A stretch of DNA of 64,000 nt from Flavobacterium taihuense (GCF_019351435.1 NZ_JAHWYN010000007.1:62001-126000), one strand, 5' to 3'. Shown: positions 8,364 to 17,865, numbered from the stretch's first letter. Program-made: numbers and translations. The notes: generated from the letters alone by a model not told the origin.

Positions 8364-8735
8364 ATGGCGAAAAAGACTATAAACAATGATGTTCTATTGG
8401 CGAACATTATAAAAGGGATAGAAGAAGTAAAAGGAAGTGATATCGATATTTTAGATTTAAGAGAAATAGACACAGCAGTTTGTGACTATTTTGTTGTTTG
8501 CAATGGTAACTCAAACACTCAAGTGAATGCCATTGTCAATTCTATTCAAAAAACAGTTTCTAAAGATTTAAAAGACAAACCTTGGCATGTTGAAGGTTCT
8601 GACGTGGCCGAATGGGTATTAATGGATTATGTACACATTGTCGTGCATGTATTTCAAAAACACATCCGTGAATATTACAACATTGAAAGTCTTTGGGGTG
8701 ATGCTAAAATCACTAAAATCGAAAACAAATATTAA
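8364..8735 (+). CDS. rsfS: Ribosome silencing factor RsfS
   Basis: Binds ribosomal protein L14 and blocks subunit joining when nutrients are short. The 123 residues match the RsfS/Iojap family throughout: DILDLREIDTAVCDYFVVCNGNSNTQVNAI, KPWHVEGSDVAEWVLMDYVHIVVHVF and the final YYNIESLWGDA. ftsH begins 15 bases downstream, so the two are probably one transcript. Confidence 0.95.
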   Translation: MAKKTINNDVLLANIIKGIEEVKGSDIDILDLREIDTAVCDYFVVCNGNSNTQVNAIVNSIQKTVSKDLKDKPWHVEGSDVAEWVLMDYVHIVVHVFQKHIREYYNIESLWGDAKITKIENKY

Positions 8736-8750
8736 AGAAATAATCTTCTA

Positions 8751-10676
8751 ATGGCTAAAGAGAATAATCCAAATTCAAATAAATTTAAAGTAAGTCCTTG
8801 GTTAGTTTACACTGCAATACTCTTGATTTTTTTAGGAATAAGTTTTGCAACTGGTGGATCTAGCTTTCAAGAACCTGCTCAATTAACTTCTTCTAAATTC
8901 AATTCTTATTTAGAGAAAGGACAAATCGAAAAAGTAATTGTTTACAATAAAAGTGAAGCCGAAGTTTATTTAAATGCTAAAGCATTAAATGATCCTGAAC
9001 ACAAAAAAGTTTCCAAAGACGTATTGGACAGACCCAACAAAGGGCCACACTATGCGTTTGACATTGGTAATGATCAAATTTTTCAAACCAAATTAGAAAA
9101 AGCGGTTGCTGAAGGAAAATTGAAAGATTTCAATTTTTTACCAAAAAGCAATTGGACTGATATTTTTGTAAGTCTATTGCCAATCATCATCATTATTGGT
9201 GTTTGGATTTTTATCATGCGAAAAATGTCTGGTGGTCCTGGTGGTGGAGGCGGTCAGATCTTCAATATTGGAAAATCAAAAGCCAAACTTTTTGACGAAA
9301 AAACAGATATCAAAACTACTTTTAAAGATGTTGCCGGATTGGAAGGAGCCAAAGAAGAAATACAAGAAATTGTAGAGTTCCTTAAAAACCCTGAAAAATA
9401 CACCAATCTTGGAGGCAAAATACCCAAAGGTGCTTTACTTGTAGGACCTCCAGGAACGGGTAAAACATTATTAGCCAAAGCTGTTGCCGGTGAAGCTCAA
9501 GTACCTTTCTTCTCGCTATCTGGTTCTGATTTTGTTGAAATGTTTGTTGGTGTTGGTGCTTCACGAGTACGTGACCTTTTCAAACAAGCCAAAGAAAAAT
9601 CTCCTGCTATTATTTTTATCGATGAAATCGATGCTGTAGGTAGAGCTAGAGGAAAAAGCAATATGTCAGGTGGAAATGACGAAAGAGAAAACACATTAAA
9701 CCAATTATTGACTGAAATGGATGGTTTCGGAACCAATTCAAATGTAATTGTTTTGGCTGCAACAAACAGAGCCGATGTTTTAGACAAAGCCTTAATGCGT
9801 GCTGGCCGTTTTGACAGACAAATTTTTGTTGACTTGCCAGACATCCGTGAGAGAGCTGAAATTTTCTTAGTACATCTTGCGCCTTTGAAAAAAGTAGAAG
9901 GACTGGATACTGACTTTTTAGCGAAACAAACTCCAGGTTTTTCAGGAGCCGACATCGCTAATGTTTGTAACGAAGCAGCACTAATTGCCGCCAGAAACAA
10001 TAAAGAAGCAGTAGATAAACAAGATTTTCTTGATGCTGTCGACCGTATTGTTGGAGGGCTTGAAAAGAAAAACAAAATCATCACAGTTGAAGAAAAAAGA
10101 GCAATCGCTATTCACGAAGCCGGCCACGCTACTGTAAGTTGGATGCTAGAACATGCCGCTCCGCTAATTAAAGTAACTATTGTTCCTCGTGGTCAAAGTT
10201 TAGGTGCTGCTTGGTATTTACCAGAAGAACGTTTAATTGTTCGTACGGATCAAATGCTAGACGAAATGTGTGCAACTATGGGAGGGCGAGCTGCTGAAAA
10301 AGTAACTTTTGACAGAATATCTACAGGAGCTTTGAGCGATTTAGAAAAAGTAACCAAACAAGCCCGAGCCATGGTAACGGTTTATGGCTTGAATGACAAA
10401 ATTGGTAATGTAACTTATTATGATTCTAGCGGTCAAAGTGAATACAGCTTTTCTAAACCATACTCAGAAGATACTGCTAAAGTAATTGACAAAGAAATCT
10501 CTGACCTTATAGAAAGCCAATACCAAAGAGCAATAGCCATTCTGGAAGAAAATAAAGATAAACTAGAACAACTTGCCAGTATCTTAATCGAAAAAGAAGT
10601 CATTTTCAAGGACGATTTAGAAACTATTTTTGGACAAAGAACTTTTGACAAAAACTTAGGTGAAGTAGTTTCCTAA
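8751..10676 (+). CDS. ftsH: ATP-dependent zinc metalloprotease FtsH
   Basis: Membrane-anchored AAA+ protease for quality control of membrane and cytosolic proteins. Two N-terminal membrane segments (about residues 17-34 and 137-155) flank a periplasmic domain. A Gly-rich linker follows, then Walker A GPPGTGKT (about 231), Walker B IIFIDEIDAVG, the second region of homology (NRADVLDKALMRAGRFDRQ) and the zinc site HEAGH (about 455). At 641 residues it is full length. It lies downstream of rsfS and ends at a strong terminator. Confidence 0.97.
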   Translation: MAKENNPNSNKFKVSPWLVYTAILLIFLGISFATGGSSFQEPAQLTSSKFNSYLEKGQIEKVIVYNKSEAEVYLNAKALNDPEHKKVSKDVLDRPNKGPHYAFDIGNDQIFQTKLEKAVAEGKLKDFNFLPKSNWTDIFVSLLPIIIIIGVWIFIMRKMSGGPGGGGGQIFNIGKSKAKLFDEKTDIKTTFKDVAGLEGAKEEIQEIVEFLKNPEKYTNLGGKIPKGALLVGPPGTGKTLLAKAVAGEAQVPFFSLSGSDFVEMFVGVGASRVRDLFKQAKEKSPAIIFIDEIDAVGRARGKSNMSGGNDERENTLNQLLTEMDGFGTNSNVIVLAATNRADVLDKALMRAGRFDRQIFVDLPDIRERAEIFLVHLAPLKKVEGLDTDFLAKQTPGFSGADIANVCNEAALIAARNNKEAVDKQDFLDAVDRIVGGLEKKNKIITVEEKRAIAIHEAGHATVSWMLEHAAPLIKVTIVPRGQSLGAAWYLPEERLIVRTDQMLDEMCATMGGRAAEKVTFDRISTGALSDLEKVTKQARAMVTVYGLNDKIGNVTYYDSSGQSEYSFSKPYSEDTAKVIDKEISDLIESQYQRAIAILEENKDKLEQLASILIEKEVIFKDDLETIFGQRTFDKNLGEVVS

Positions 10677-10700
10677 ATTTACAAAAAACACAAATTTTTA

Positions 10701-10742
10701 AAATCTTAATTCAAAATCCCGTTTTGAATTAAGATTTTTTTA
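10701..10742 (+). terminator. Intrinsic terminator after ftsH
   Basis: A perfect 16-base stem: AAATCTTAATTCAAAA (10701-10716) pairs with 10722-10737 across a TCCCG loop, followed by a T-run. The T-run directly abuts the next gene's -7 box. Confidence 0.9.
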
Positions 10743-10748
10743 TCTTTG
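10741..10748 (+). promoter_or_regulatory. -7 promoter box of the LUD-cdsA-psd operon
   Basis: TATCTTTG, perfect match, 38 bases before the LUD gene. The nearest TTTG (10723-10726) is only 14 bases upstream and lies within the ftsH terminator stem, so the -33 box is uncertain. Confidence 0.6.
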
Positions 10749-10786
10749 AACGTTTTCAAGTAACACAAAACGATTAGTAACAAATT

Positions 10787-11389
10787 ATGAATCTTTTTAA
10801 AAAATTATTTGGTTCGAATAATCCCTCTTCAGAAGAAGTTAGAAGTGGCCATTCAGACAGACCAAATCCAGATATCAATTCCCCTTTGGACGAACAATTT
10901 ATCTATAATTTCAAGAAAAATGGGGGAAAATTTTTATACTGTGAAAATTTAAACGAAGTAAAAGAGCAATTTGAAAATATACTTGAAGAAAACGATTGGT
11001 TCGAATCAGAAGCCTTATGCTACGAACCAAAACTATTTTTTTTGCTTGACGAAAACAAACTTACTTATGGTCAAAATGTAAATCCAAAATTTTTATTGTC
11101 AGGTTGTGAAAATTTGGTCGCTGAAGAGGGCTCCATTTTATTCTCATCTAACCAAATCAAGCAAAAAAAACCGAATGATTTACCAACTAATATTATTATT
11201 TTGGCAAATACAAGTCAGTTAGTTGAGGGAAAAAGTGATGGTCTTAGTGCTATTCGAAAAAAATACCTAACAGAATACCCTACCAATATTACAACAATAA
11301 AATATTTTGAAAAAGCTAAAGAGGAAGATTTTACTCAATATGGAAGCTCTGCCAAAAATTTATATTTATTGCTTTTAGAAGATCTTTAA
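10787..11389 (+). CDS. LUD (LutC/YkgG-type) domain protein
   Basis: 200 residues, resembling the LUD domain family that includes LutB/LutC of lactate oxidation. Supporting features are VAEEGSILFSSNQIK and the later LPTNIIILANTSQLV segment. There are no Fe-S cysteines and no lutA/lutB neighbours, so a role in lactate use is not supported here. It is the first gene of a phospholipid operon, two bases before cdsA. Function unknown. Confidence 0.7.
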   Translation: MNLFKKLFGSNNPSSEEVRSGHSDRPNPDINSPLDEQFIYNFKKNGGKFLYCENLNEVKEQFENILEENDWFESEALCYEPKLFFLLDENKLTYGQNVNPKFLLSGCENLVAEEGSILFSSNQIKQKKPNDLPTNIIILANTSQLVEGKSDGLSAIRKKYLTEYPTNITTIKYFEKAKEEDFTQYGSSAKNLYLLLLEDL

Positions 11390-11390
11390 A

Positions 11391-12242
11391 ATGAATGAAA
11401 CACTAAAAAGATCAATATCCGGAGCTGTTTACATTTTATTATTGCTAGCTTCTATACAATACTCTATAGAAACATTTTTTATTCTATTTGGTATTTTTTT
11501 ATTAATTGCAGTACTTGAATTTTGCAATTTAGTTCATTTAAACAAAATCGCACCAATAGTAATAGCCATTTTATTCTATCTATTTTTTTATAAAATTGCA
11601 ATAGCTACAAAAGAAGACGGAATTTTATACATACTACGTTATAGTAAAAACTTTGATTTAGCAGTTCTTATTTTATCTCTGATTGTTTCGTTAAAATGCA
11701 TTGTATTTTTATTTGACAATAAAAATTTAAAAGTAGATGCCTTTTCGAAATTCGCCTACTTAGTTGGCTATATCATGCTTCCGTTTATTATCATAACAAA
11801 AATTCCATTTGGCATTAAGGGTTATAATCCAAACATTCTTATTAGCATTTTTATTTTGATATGGACCAATGACACATTTGCGTACTTAGTAGGAAAATCC
11901 ATTGGAAAACATAAATTATTTGAAAGGATTTCGCCTAAAAAAACCATTGAAGGCTTTTTTGGAGGAATTGGATTTGCAGTAATTGCTAGTTATTTTATAT
12001 CAAAATATTTTTTAATGCTTCCTGAAAAAAACACTTTCATTTGGATCATAATCGCTTTGATTGTTGGAATTTTCGGTACAATAGGAGATTTAGTCGAATC
12101 CAAATTTAAACGGATTTCAGAAAAAAAAGACAGCGGAAACATAATGCCTGGACATGGAGGCATTCTAGATCGACTAGATAGTGTTATCTTTGTAGCACCA
12201 ATAATATTTTTATTTTATCAAATTTTAAATTATGTTTCATAA
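11391..12242 (+). CDS. cdsA: Phosphatidate cytidylyltransferase
   Basis: Makes CDP-diacylglycerol from phosphatidate and CTP, the branch point of phospholipid synthesis. A polytopic inner-membrane protein with about eight hydrophobic segments. The C-terminal family signature is clear (GDLVESKFKRISEKKDSG... PGHGGILDRLDS), and an earlier conserved element reads RISPKKTIEGFFGG. Normal length (283). It overlaps psd by 11 bases, implying translational coupling. Confidence 0.95.
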   Translation: MNETLKRSISGAVYILLLLASIQYSIETFFILFGIFLLIAVLEFCNLVHLNKIAPIVIAILFYLFFYKIAIATKEDGILYILRYSKNFDLAVLILSLIVSLKCIVFLFDNKNLKVDAFSKFAYLVGYIMLPFIIITKIPFGIKGYNPNILISIFILIWTNDTFAYLVGKSIGKHKLFERISPKKTIEGFFGGIGFAVIASYFISKYFLMLPEKNTFIWIIIALIVGIFGTIGDLVESKFKRISEKKDSGNIMPGHGGILDRLDSVIFVAPIIFLFYQILNYVS

Positions 12243-12885
12243 AGAAGGAACTCAAAGTATTTTATTAGGCACCATTTTTACTGCTGTCGTTTTTTTAGCA
12301 ACGGATCATTTTATTCATACCGAATGGATTAGAATGTCAATTGAAATAGCAACTTTATTTTTATTAATTATCATTTTGCAATTTTTCAGAAATCCAAAAC
12401 GAACAGTAGAAATGAATGAGAGCCATATTCTCGCACCTGTTGACGGAAAAGTTGTTGTTATAGAAGAAGTGTATGAAGGTGAATATTTTAAAGACAAAAG
12501 AATTCAAGTTTCAATATTTATGTCTCCTATAAACGTTCACGTTACCCGTTATGCAATAAGTGGAATCGTTAAATTTAGTAAATACCACCCTGGCAAATTT
12601 CTTGTTGCTTGGCATCCAAAAGCGAGCGAAGAAAACGAAAGAACTACCGTTGTTGTAGAAAACAAGACTTTTGGCGCAATATTGTACCGCCAAATCGCTG
12701 GTGCTTTAGCTAGACGTATTGTAAATTACGCGCAAGAAGGCATGCAAGTTGTTCAAGGTACTGACGCTGGTTTTATTAAATTTGGTTCAAGGGTAGATAT
12801 TTTTTTACCTTTAGGCACTACAATTAATGTCGTACTCGACCAAAAAGCAATTGGAGGAAAAACTATAATTGCAATTAAATCTTAA
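12232..12885 (+). CDS. psd: Phosphatidylserine decarboxylase
   Basis: Makes phosphatidylethanolamine. The short (217-residue) type has an N-terminal membrane hairpin (about residues 8-45), APVDGKVV, the histidine-containing INVHVTRYAISG, and KFGSRVD near the C-terminus. In that family the Gly-Ser in KFGSRVD is the self-cleavage site that creates the pyruvoyl group. It follows cdsA with overlap, but no pssA is seen in the window. The stop overlaps the next start by one base. Confidence 0.93.
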   Translation: MFHKEGTQSILLGTIFTAVVFLATDHFIHTEWIRMSIEIATLFLLIIILQFFRNPKRTVEMNESHILAPVDGKVVVIEEVYEGEYFKDKRIQVSIFMSPINVHVTRYAISGIVKFSKYHPGKFLVAWHPKASEENERTTVVVENKTFGAILYRQIAGALARRIVNYAQEGMQVVQGTDAGFIKFGSRVDIFLPLGTTINVVLDQKAIGGKTIIAIKS

Positions 12886-13151
12886 TGATTGAAAAAGATT
12901 TAGATAAACAATTTCAAGAAGCAGTTGAAATAGCTTCTTTTATGACTCAAGCATCTTTACCGCAAGATGTCCAGTTACGTCTTTATGCCTTTTACAAGCA
13001 TGCTACATTTGACAGAAGCAAGTTTAGTTCTTCAGACAATTCAGATTTAAGAAATGCGTTTAAAACGAACGCTTGGATCCAAATCAGTCATCTTTCACAA
13101 GATGAAGCCAAACAACAATATATTGAACTAATTCATTCCCTAATAAAGTAA
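12885..13151 (+). CDS. Acyl-CoA-binding protein (ACBP family)
   Basis: An 88-residue cytosolic carrier of long-chain acyl-CoA esters, recognised from LDKQFQEAVEIASFM, LRLYAFYKHATFD (matches the eukaryotic LYGLYKQAT element) and NAWIQISHLSQDEAKQQYIELI (matches WxxxKGxSxExAxxxYI). The family is far commoner in eukaryotes than bacteria but recurs in Bacteroidota. Sitting directly after cdsA and psd, it may feed or buffer acyl-CoA for phospholipid synthesis (inference). Confidence 0.88.
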   Translation: MIEKDLDKQFQEAVEIASFMTQASLPQDVQLRLYAFYKHATFDRSKFSSSDNSDLRNAFKTNAWIQISHLSQDEAKQQYIELIHSLIK

Positions 13152-13164
13152 TTGTATTATTCTT

Positions 13165-13941
13165 ATGAAAAAGAACACTTTTATAGTAGCCAATTTGCTC
13201 TTTATTACGGTTTTAATTTCTTGTAACGAAAAAAAATTGACTGAAGTTGTCGAAGTTCCACTACCAACAGTGCAAGAAAAAGTAAAAATAGGCAGTCCGG
13301 ATGACTTGAAAGCCATTGAAGGCTCTTTTCAATTTGAAAAACTCCCTTTTGGTTATGACGCTTTAATACCAGATTTTTCAGCTTTGACAGTAGAATCTCA
13401 TTATAAAAATTATCTCTATTATACCAATAGTTTAAACAAAGCAGTTCTAGGAACAGACAAAGAAAATCTTACCATAGAAGAAGTATTAAATAAATTAGAC
13501 ATCAACGACCCCATAATTCGCAACAATGCAGGAGGCTATTACAACCATAGCCTGTACTTTAGATCCATTGGACCAAAAGCAGGTGGGGAACCAAAAGACA
13601 CTTTAGCTTCTAAAATTATTAAAGATTTTGGTTCTTTTTCTAATTTCAAAACCGCTTTTAAAGACACTGCAACAAAACAGTTTGGGTCTGGTTGGGTTTG
13701 GTTAGTAGTCGACAAAACTGGAGTATTGCAATTATCAACCACTCAAAATCAAGACAATCCATTAATGACATATGCTCCTGTAATCGGATTTCACGGAACA
13801 CCAATTCTAGGAATTGATCTCTGGGAACATGCTTATTTCTTGGACTATCAATACAAAAAGAAAAATTATATCGATGCTTTTTTTAATATTGTAAATTGGG
13901 AAAAAGTAAACGAAAATTATAAAGCTACTTTCAAAAAATAG
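13165..13941 (+). CDS. Lipoprotein Fe/Mn superoxide dismutase
   Basis: Superoxide dismutase with a lipoprotein signal peptide: hydrophobic segment and lipobox ending LIS-C at residue 20, so it is anchored in an envelope membrane. All four metal ligands can be placed: His in VESHYKNY, His in YYNHSLYF, and Asp and His in GIDLWEHAYF. The usual GGHxNHS reads GGYYNHS, losing a second-shell His. The first ~60 mature residues are a linker. Transcribed with the phospholipid genes (13-base gap). Confidence 0.9.
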   Translation: MKKNTFIVANLLFITVLISCNEKKLTEVVEVPLPTVQEKVKIGSPDDLKAIEGSFQFEKLPFGYDALIPDFSALTVESHYKNYLYYTNSLNKAVLGTDKENLTIEEVLNKLDINDPIIRNNAGGYYNHSLYFRSIGPKAGGEPKDTLASKIIKDFGSFSNFKTAFKDTATKQFGSGWVWLVVDKTGVLQLSTTQNQDNPLMTYAPVIGFHGTPILGIDLWEHAYFLDYQYKKKNYIDAFFNIVNWEKVNENYKATFKK

Positions 13942-13949
13942 CTAAAAAA

Positions 13950-13980
13950 AGCTGATATTTTAAGTATCAGCTTTTTTTTG
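13950..13980. terminator. Bidirectional intrinsic terminator
   Basis: AGCTGATA (13950-13957) pairs with TATCAGCT (13965-13972). A-run before and T-run after let it serve both the SOD gene and the convergent amylase gene. Confidence 0.88.
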
Positions 13981-13999
13981 AGGTTCTATTTTCAGTATT

Positions 14000-15871
14000 T
14001 TACAATTGATAAATAAAAGATTCCAATGGTTTAATACTGACAGAAGCTTTGCCTTCACCATTTACAATCTGCAACTGAATTGTACTTTTCCCATACAATT
14101 GGTCTTTTAGAGCATAACTTCCATCTTTCAAATTCCATTTACTAATTATATGCGTTGGAATTTTCAATTCAAAACTATTGGTTGCATCTGATGAAAAATT
14201 AGCAAGCACAATTAGTTTTTGATTATCAGACCAACGAACAAATGAATAAATATGATTAGGGTCGTAACCTAAAGCCGCTTGACGATTTACTTCTTGAAGA
14301 TCTTGAAATTGCCCCATTACTGCCGAGCTTTTTGCAGAGAAATTCAGTAATCTTTTATAAAAATCACGTAAGTCTTTTTCGCTTTGCGATAATTTTCCAC
14401 CATCAAATGCTCCATCATTCATCCACCTTTGATGATTTGGTACACCTACATAATCAAAAATTGATGTTCTGGAATGAGAACCAAACCCTCCATTTTCATT
14501 ACCAGCCTCCCCTACTTCTTGACCAAAATATATCATTATAGGTGCAGAGGTTATCATAGTGGAAACCACCATCATTGGTTTACCTTTTTCTGGAGAACCT
14601 GCAAATTCAGGGCTTGCTAATCGTTGTTCATCATGGTTGTCTAAAAACTTCAACATATGAATATCTATATCAGCTAAACCACTTTGAATGTACGAAAGTC
14701 CATCTGGTGGCGTTTTTCCTTGAATAATATCTTTCAGTTTATCATAAGTCTCTACCTTATCATATAGATAATCCATTTTACCCAAATGAATGTAATTGCG
14801 ATATTCTTTTGGATTATACACTTCGGCCATCAGAAAAGCGCCTGGATTAGCATTTTTTATGGATGAGTTCATATAACTCCAAAATTCGTAAGGAACCATT
14901 TCGGCCATATCATATCGAAAACCATCTACCCCTTTCGCAGTCCAATACAACGCGATATCTCTAAATTTAGTCCAAGAACTAGGGACGCTTTTGTCTTTCC
15001 AAAAATCAAAATGTTCTTTATAAGACAGTTTATCAAAACCAACTGGCAATTCAGGAAAATCTTTGGAACCGTCAGGGCGAATACCATAATTTACCTTTAC
15101 CGTTTCATACCAATCATTTTTATCCGGTTTTGCCATACGAGAACCATTCCCCGTCCATTTGGCAGGATTTTCATCAAATTTTCCGTCTATTAATGGATTC
15201 TTTTCTCCATTTAAAGGTTTGTCAGTATCTGGAATTTGAAATGGAGTATTTGGAATGTAATAAAAATTATTATCTCTTTTATATTCAACACTAACATCAT
15301 CATCTGCACCAAAATCTCTTACTCCTTTTGGATTACTCTTTCCTTCATATTTACGGGCAATGTGATTGGGAACAATATCAATGATTACCTTAAGATTTGC
15401 CTTGTGCGTTCTTTTAATTAATGCTTCAAACTCTTCCAGACGTTTTTCAGGGTTGACAGCCAAATCAGGATTTACATTATAATAATCCTTTACAGCATAA
15501 GGTGAACCTGCTCTTCCTTTTACTACTTCGGGATCATCATTTGAAACTCCAATTGCAGTATAATCTCTTATTAAAGCGTGATGCGGAACGCCTGTGTACC
15601 AAATGTGAGTAGCACCCAAATCTTTAATCTCCTGAAGCGCTTTGTCTGTAAAATCGTTAAACTTCCCTACTCCATTTTCTTCAATCGTTCCCCAAGGCTT
15701 ATTTGTAGTGTTTTTGTTACCAAATAATCGAGTAAAGACTTGATATACTATTGCTTTATTTTCGGAAATGGTTTCTTTCTTGTGTACACTCATTTTTACA
15801 TCTTTAGTTTTACATGCAGTGGCTATAAGCAAAATACTTATTCCTGTTATTACTATTTTTTTTGTGATCAT
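14000..15871 (-). CDS. GH13 alpha-amylase family lipoprotein
   Basis: Glycoside hydrolase acting on alpha-glucans. The N-terminus is a lipoprotein signal with Cys at residue 20 (IATAC), so it is membrane- or surface-anchored. The four GH13 regions are present: VIIDIVPNH (about residue 165), GFRYD with the nucleophile Asp (about 319), FLMAEVY with the acid/base Glu (about 349) and FLDNHDEQR (about 412). A C-terminal beta domain follows. No SusC/SusD or maltose genes lie nearby. Exact specificity cannot be read from sequence. Confidence 0.92.
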   Translation of the reverse strand: MITKKIVITGISILLIATACKTKDVKMSVHKKETISENKAIVYQVFTRLFGNKNTTNKPWGTIEENGVGKFNDFTDKALQEIKDLGATHIWYTGVPHHALIRDYTAIGVSNDDPEVVKGRAGSPYAVKDYYNVNPDLAVNPEKRLEEFEALIKRTHKANLKVIIDIVPNHIARKYEGKSNPKGVRDFGADDDVSVEYKRDNNFYYIPNTPFQIPDTDKPLNGEKNPLIDGKFDENPAKWTGNGSRMAKPDKNDWYETVKVNYGIRPDGSKDFPELPVGFDKLSYKEHFDFWKDKSVPSSWTKFRDIALYWTAKGVDGFRYDMAEMVPYEFWSYMNSSIKNANPGAFLMAEVYNPKEYRNYIHLGKMDYLYDKVETYDKLKDIIQGKTPPDGLSYIQSGLADIDIHMLKFLDNHDEQRLASPEFAGSPEKGKPMMVVSTMITSAPIMIYFGQEVGEAGNENGGFGSHSRTSIFDYVGVPNHQRWMNDGAFDGGKLSQSEKDLRDFYKRLLNFSAKSSAVMGQFQDLQEVNRQAALGYDPNHIYSFVRWSDNQKLIVLANFSSDATNSFELKIPTHIISKWNLKDGSYALKDQLYGKSTIQLQIVNGEGKASVSIKPLESFIYQL

Positions 15872-16159
15872 TTTTTTTTAAATTATAAAAAATTAAAAAT
15901 ATACAATTGACACTATATTTGTATGTAGTATCAATCCATAAATTTAAAGCTTTTTTCAAAAAAACAATCACCAAACCACGCCTATTCAGGTTTGTTTACA
16001 AATTAAAAAACCACTACAACGTAATAGCCAATCGTTTTGTTTATAAATATATTTTTCAAAAATTGCTCTTATAATTCAAATGACAAACTATTATAAATAA
16101 ATCCTAATATCTATAGCGTTTGTCTCATTTTTCATAAATTTACAAAAAAAATAAAACCA
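15872..16159. other. Divergent intergenic region
   Basis: 288 AT-rich bases between the amylase (minus) and the LptA-like gene (plus), so promoters for both must lie here. A TAAATTTA at 16135-16142 is a possible -7 variant for the plus strand. No gene, RNA or strong palindrome was recognised. Confidence 0.45.
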
Positions 16160-17791
16160 TTGAAGAAATCTTTAATTTTCATTATATACAGCCTAGTATT
16201 ACTTAGTGCAAATTTTGTTTTCGCACAAGCTACCAAAAAAATACTTATTGAACAATCTGACTTTGCCGATGTTGATCAACTTAAGTTTCCCGATGCACTT
16301 TTACTTACTGGAAACGTAAGAGTAAGTCATGACGGTGTAATTCTAACCTGCAATAAGGCCTATTTTTTTCAAAAAGAAAATTATCTGAAAGCTTTTGGAA
16401 ATGTACAATTAGTCCAAGGTGATACTTTATATTTAAACAGTAATTATGCTGAATACAGTGGCGAATTAAAAAAAGCGTTTGCAACAGGTAATGCGGTTAT
16501 GAGTTCACCAGATGCAACTTTAGCCACAGACACCATTAACTTTGATCGAAACGTACAAGAAGTATATTATAATTCAAATGGAACCATTGTAAACAAAGAC
16601 AACACCTTAAAAAGTAAATCTGGAAGATATTACGTAAACCAGAAAAAATTTCAATTCCTAACGGCCGTAACCCTAACAAATAAGACATACGAAATCAAAT
16701 CAAATCACTTAGATTATTACAGTAATTCGGGCCATTCGTATCTTTTTGGACCGTCAACAATAACTAGTAAATCCAATTATATTTATACCGAAAAAGGGTT
16801 TTATGACACCAAAAAAAATCTAGCCCATTTTCTAGACAAATCTTACATTAGGTATGATGATCGTGTAATAAAAGGAGATAGTTTGTATTATGACCGAAAC
16901 AAAGAATTTGCTTCTGCAACACGAAATGTAAAAATAACCGATTCTATTAATAGAGGAGTAATTCGAGGACATTATGCCGAATTATACAAAAAGAAAGACT
17001 CCATGTTTGTGACTAAAAGAGCCTTGGCTGTTAATTTTGTAGATAACGACTCGGTTTATATTCATGGCAAAAAACTCATGGTTACTGGAAAAGAAGGAAA
17101 CCGAATCATTCGTGCCTTCAACAATGTTCGTTTTTACAAAACAGATATGAGCGGAAAATGTGATTCAATCCATTCCAGTTCCAAAATAGGTCTAACAAAA
17201 TTGATTGGAAACCCAATATTATGGAACGGCGAAAGTCAAATTACAGGTGATGTGATGCATCTCATTGGTGATAAAAAAACTCAAAAACTGGATTCCCTCA
17301 AAGTACTCAACAACACTTTTCTAGTCTCGAAGGACACTCTTGGCAACGGATTTAATCAGACAAAAGGGCAAAATTTATTTGGAAAATTTCAAGAAGGAAA
17401 ACTCCATGATGTGGATATCATAAAAAATGCAGAAGTGATTTATTATATGCGAAATGATGCCAAGGAACTCATTGGTATCAACAAAAATGTAAGCAGTAAA
17501 ATCAATATTCTTTTTGATAAAAATACAATAGAAACCATCACTTTTTTCAAACAAGTGGATGGTGATATTTATCCCGAATCCGAATTGCCCGAAAACGCGA
17601 GAACACTAAAAGGACTAAAATGGCGCGGAGATGAAAGAATAAAATCGAAAGACGACGTTTTTAGCGAGGAAGAAAATACTGAAGAACTCAAAGTCATTGA
17701 AGCTACCACAAAAGATAAAGCTAAAAAAGCTACACCAATGAAAATCCGAAAAGAAACGTTGAATTACGATAAGAAGAATTCGAAGAAGTAA
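16160..17791 (+). CDS. LptA/OstA-like periplasmic protein
   Basis: Exported protein (signal peptide to about residue 22, VFAQ) with OstA-type beta-jellyroll repeats typical of LptA and the LptD N-terminus: LLTGNVRVSHDGVILTCNKAYFF, LKAFGNVQLVQGDTLYLNSNYAEYSG and later LFGPSTITSKSN. No LptD barrel domain follows. It probably takes part in LPS transport or assembly across the periplasm. The TTG start at 16160 gives the right signal peptide. The C-terminal ~60 residues are charged and probably unstructured. 543 residues, longer than E. coli LptA. Confidence 0.83.
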   Translation: MKKSLIFIIYSLVLLSANFVFAQATKKILIEQSDFADVDQLKFPDALLLTGNVRVSHDGVILTCNKAYFFQKENYLKAFGNVQLVQGDTLYLNSNYAEYSGELKKAFATGNAVMSSPDATLATDTINFDRNVQEVYYNSNGTIVNKDNTLKSKSGRYYVNQKKFQFLTAVTLTNKTYEIKSNHLDYYSNSGHSYLFGPSTITSKSNYIYTEKGFYDTKKNLAHFLDKSYIRYDDRVIKGDSLYYDRNKEFASATRNVKITDSINRGVIRGHYAELYKKKDSMFVTKRALAVNFVDNDSVYIHGKKLMVTGKEGNRIIRAFNNVRFYKTDMSGKCDSIHSSSKIGLTKLIGNPILWNGESQITGDVMHLIGDKKTQKLDSLKVLNNTFLVSKDTLGNGFNQTKGQNLFGKFQEGKLHDVDIIKNAEVIYYMRNDAKELIGINKNVSSKINILFDKNTIETITFFKQVDGDIYPESELPENARTLKGLKWRGDERIKSKDDVFSEEENTEELKVIEATTKDKAKKATPMKIRKETLNYDKKNSKK

Positions 17792-17865
17792 TCAGCAAGC
17801 AGATTTTAGAATGCAGATTGCAACATAAACGATTAAACTTTTAAATAATTTAAACTTTCAAAAAA

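Noticed and set aside
9497..10084. 195-codon frame antisense to ftsH
   Set aside because: Lies wholly within a conserved gene on the other strand; composition is that of a shadow frame.
10787..11389. Lactate utilisation role for the LUD protein
   Set aside because: No lutA or lutB neighbours and no iron-sulfur cysteines; the operon is for phospholipid synthesis.
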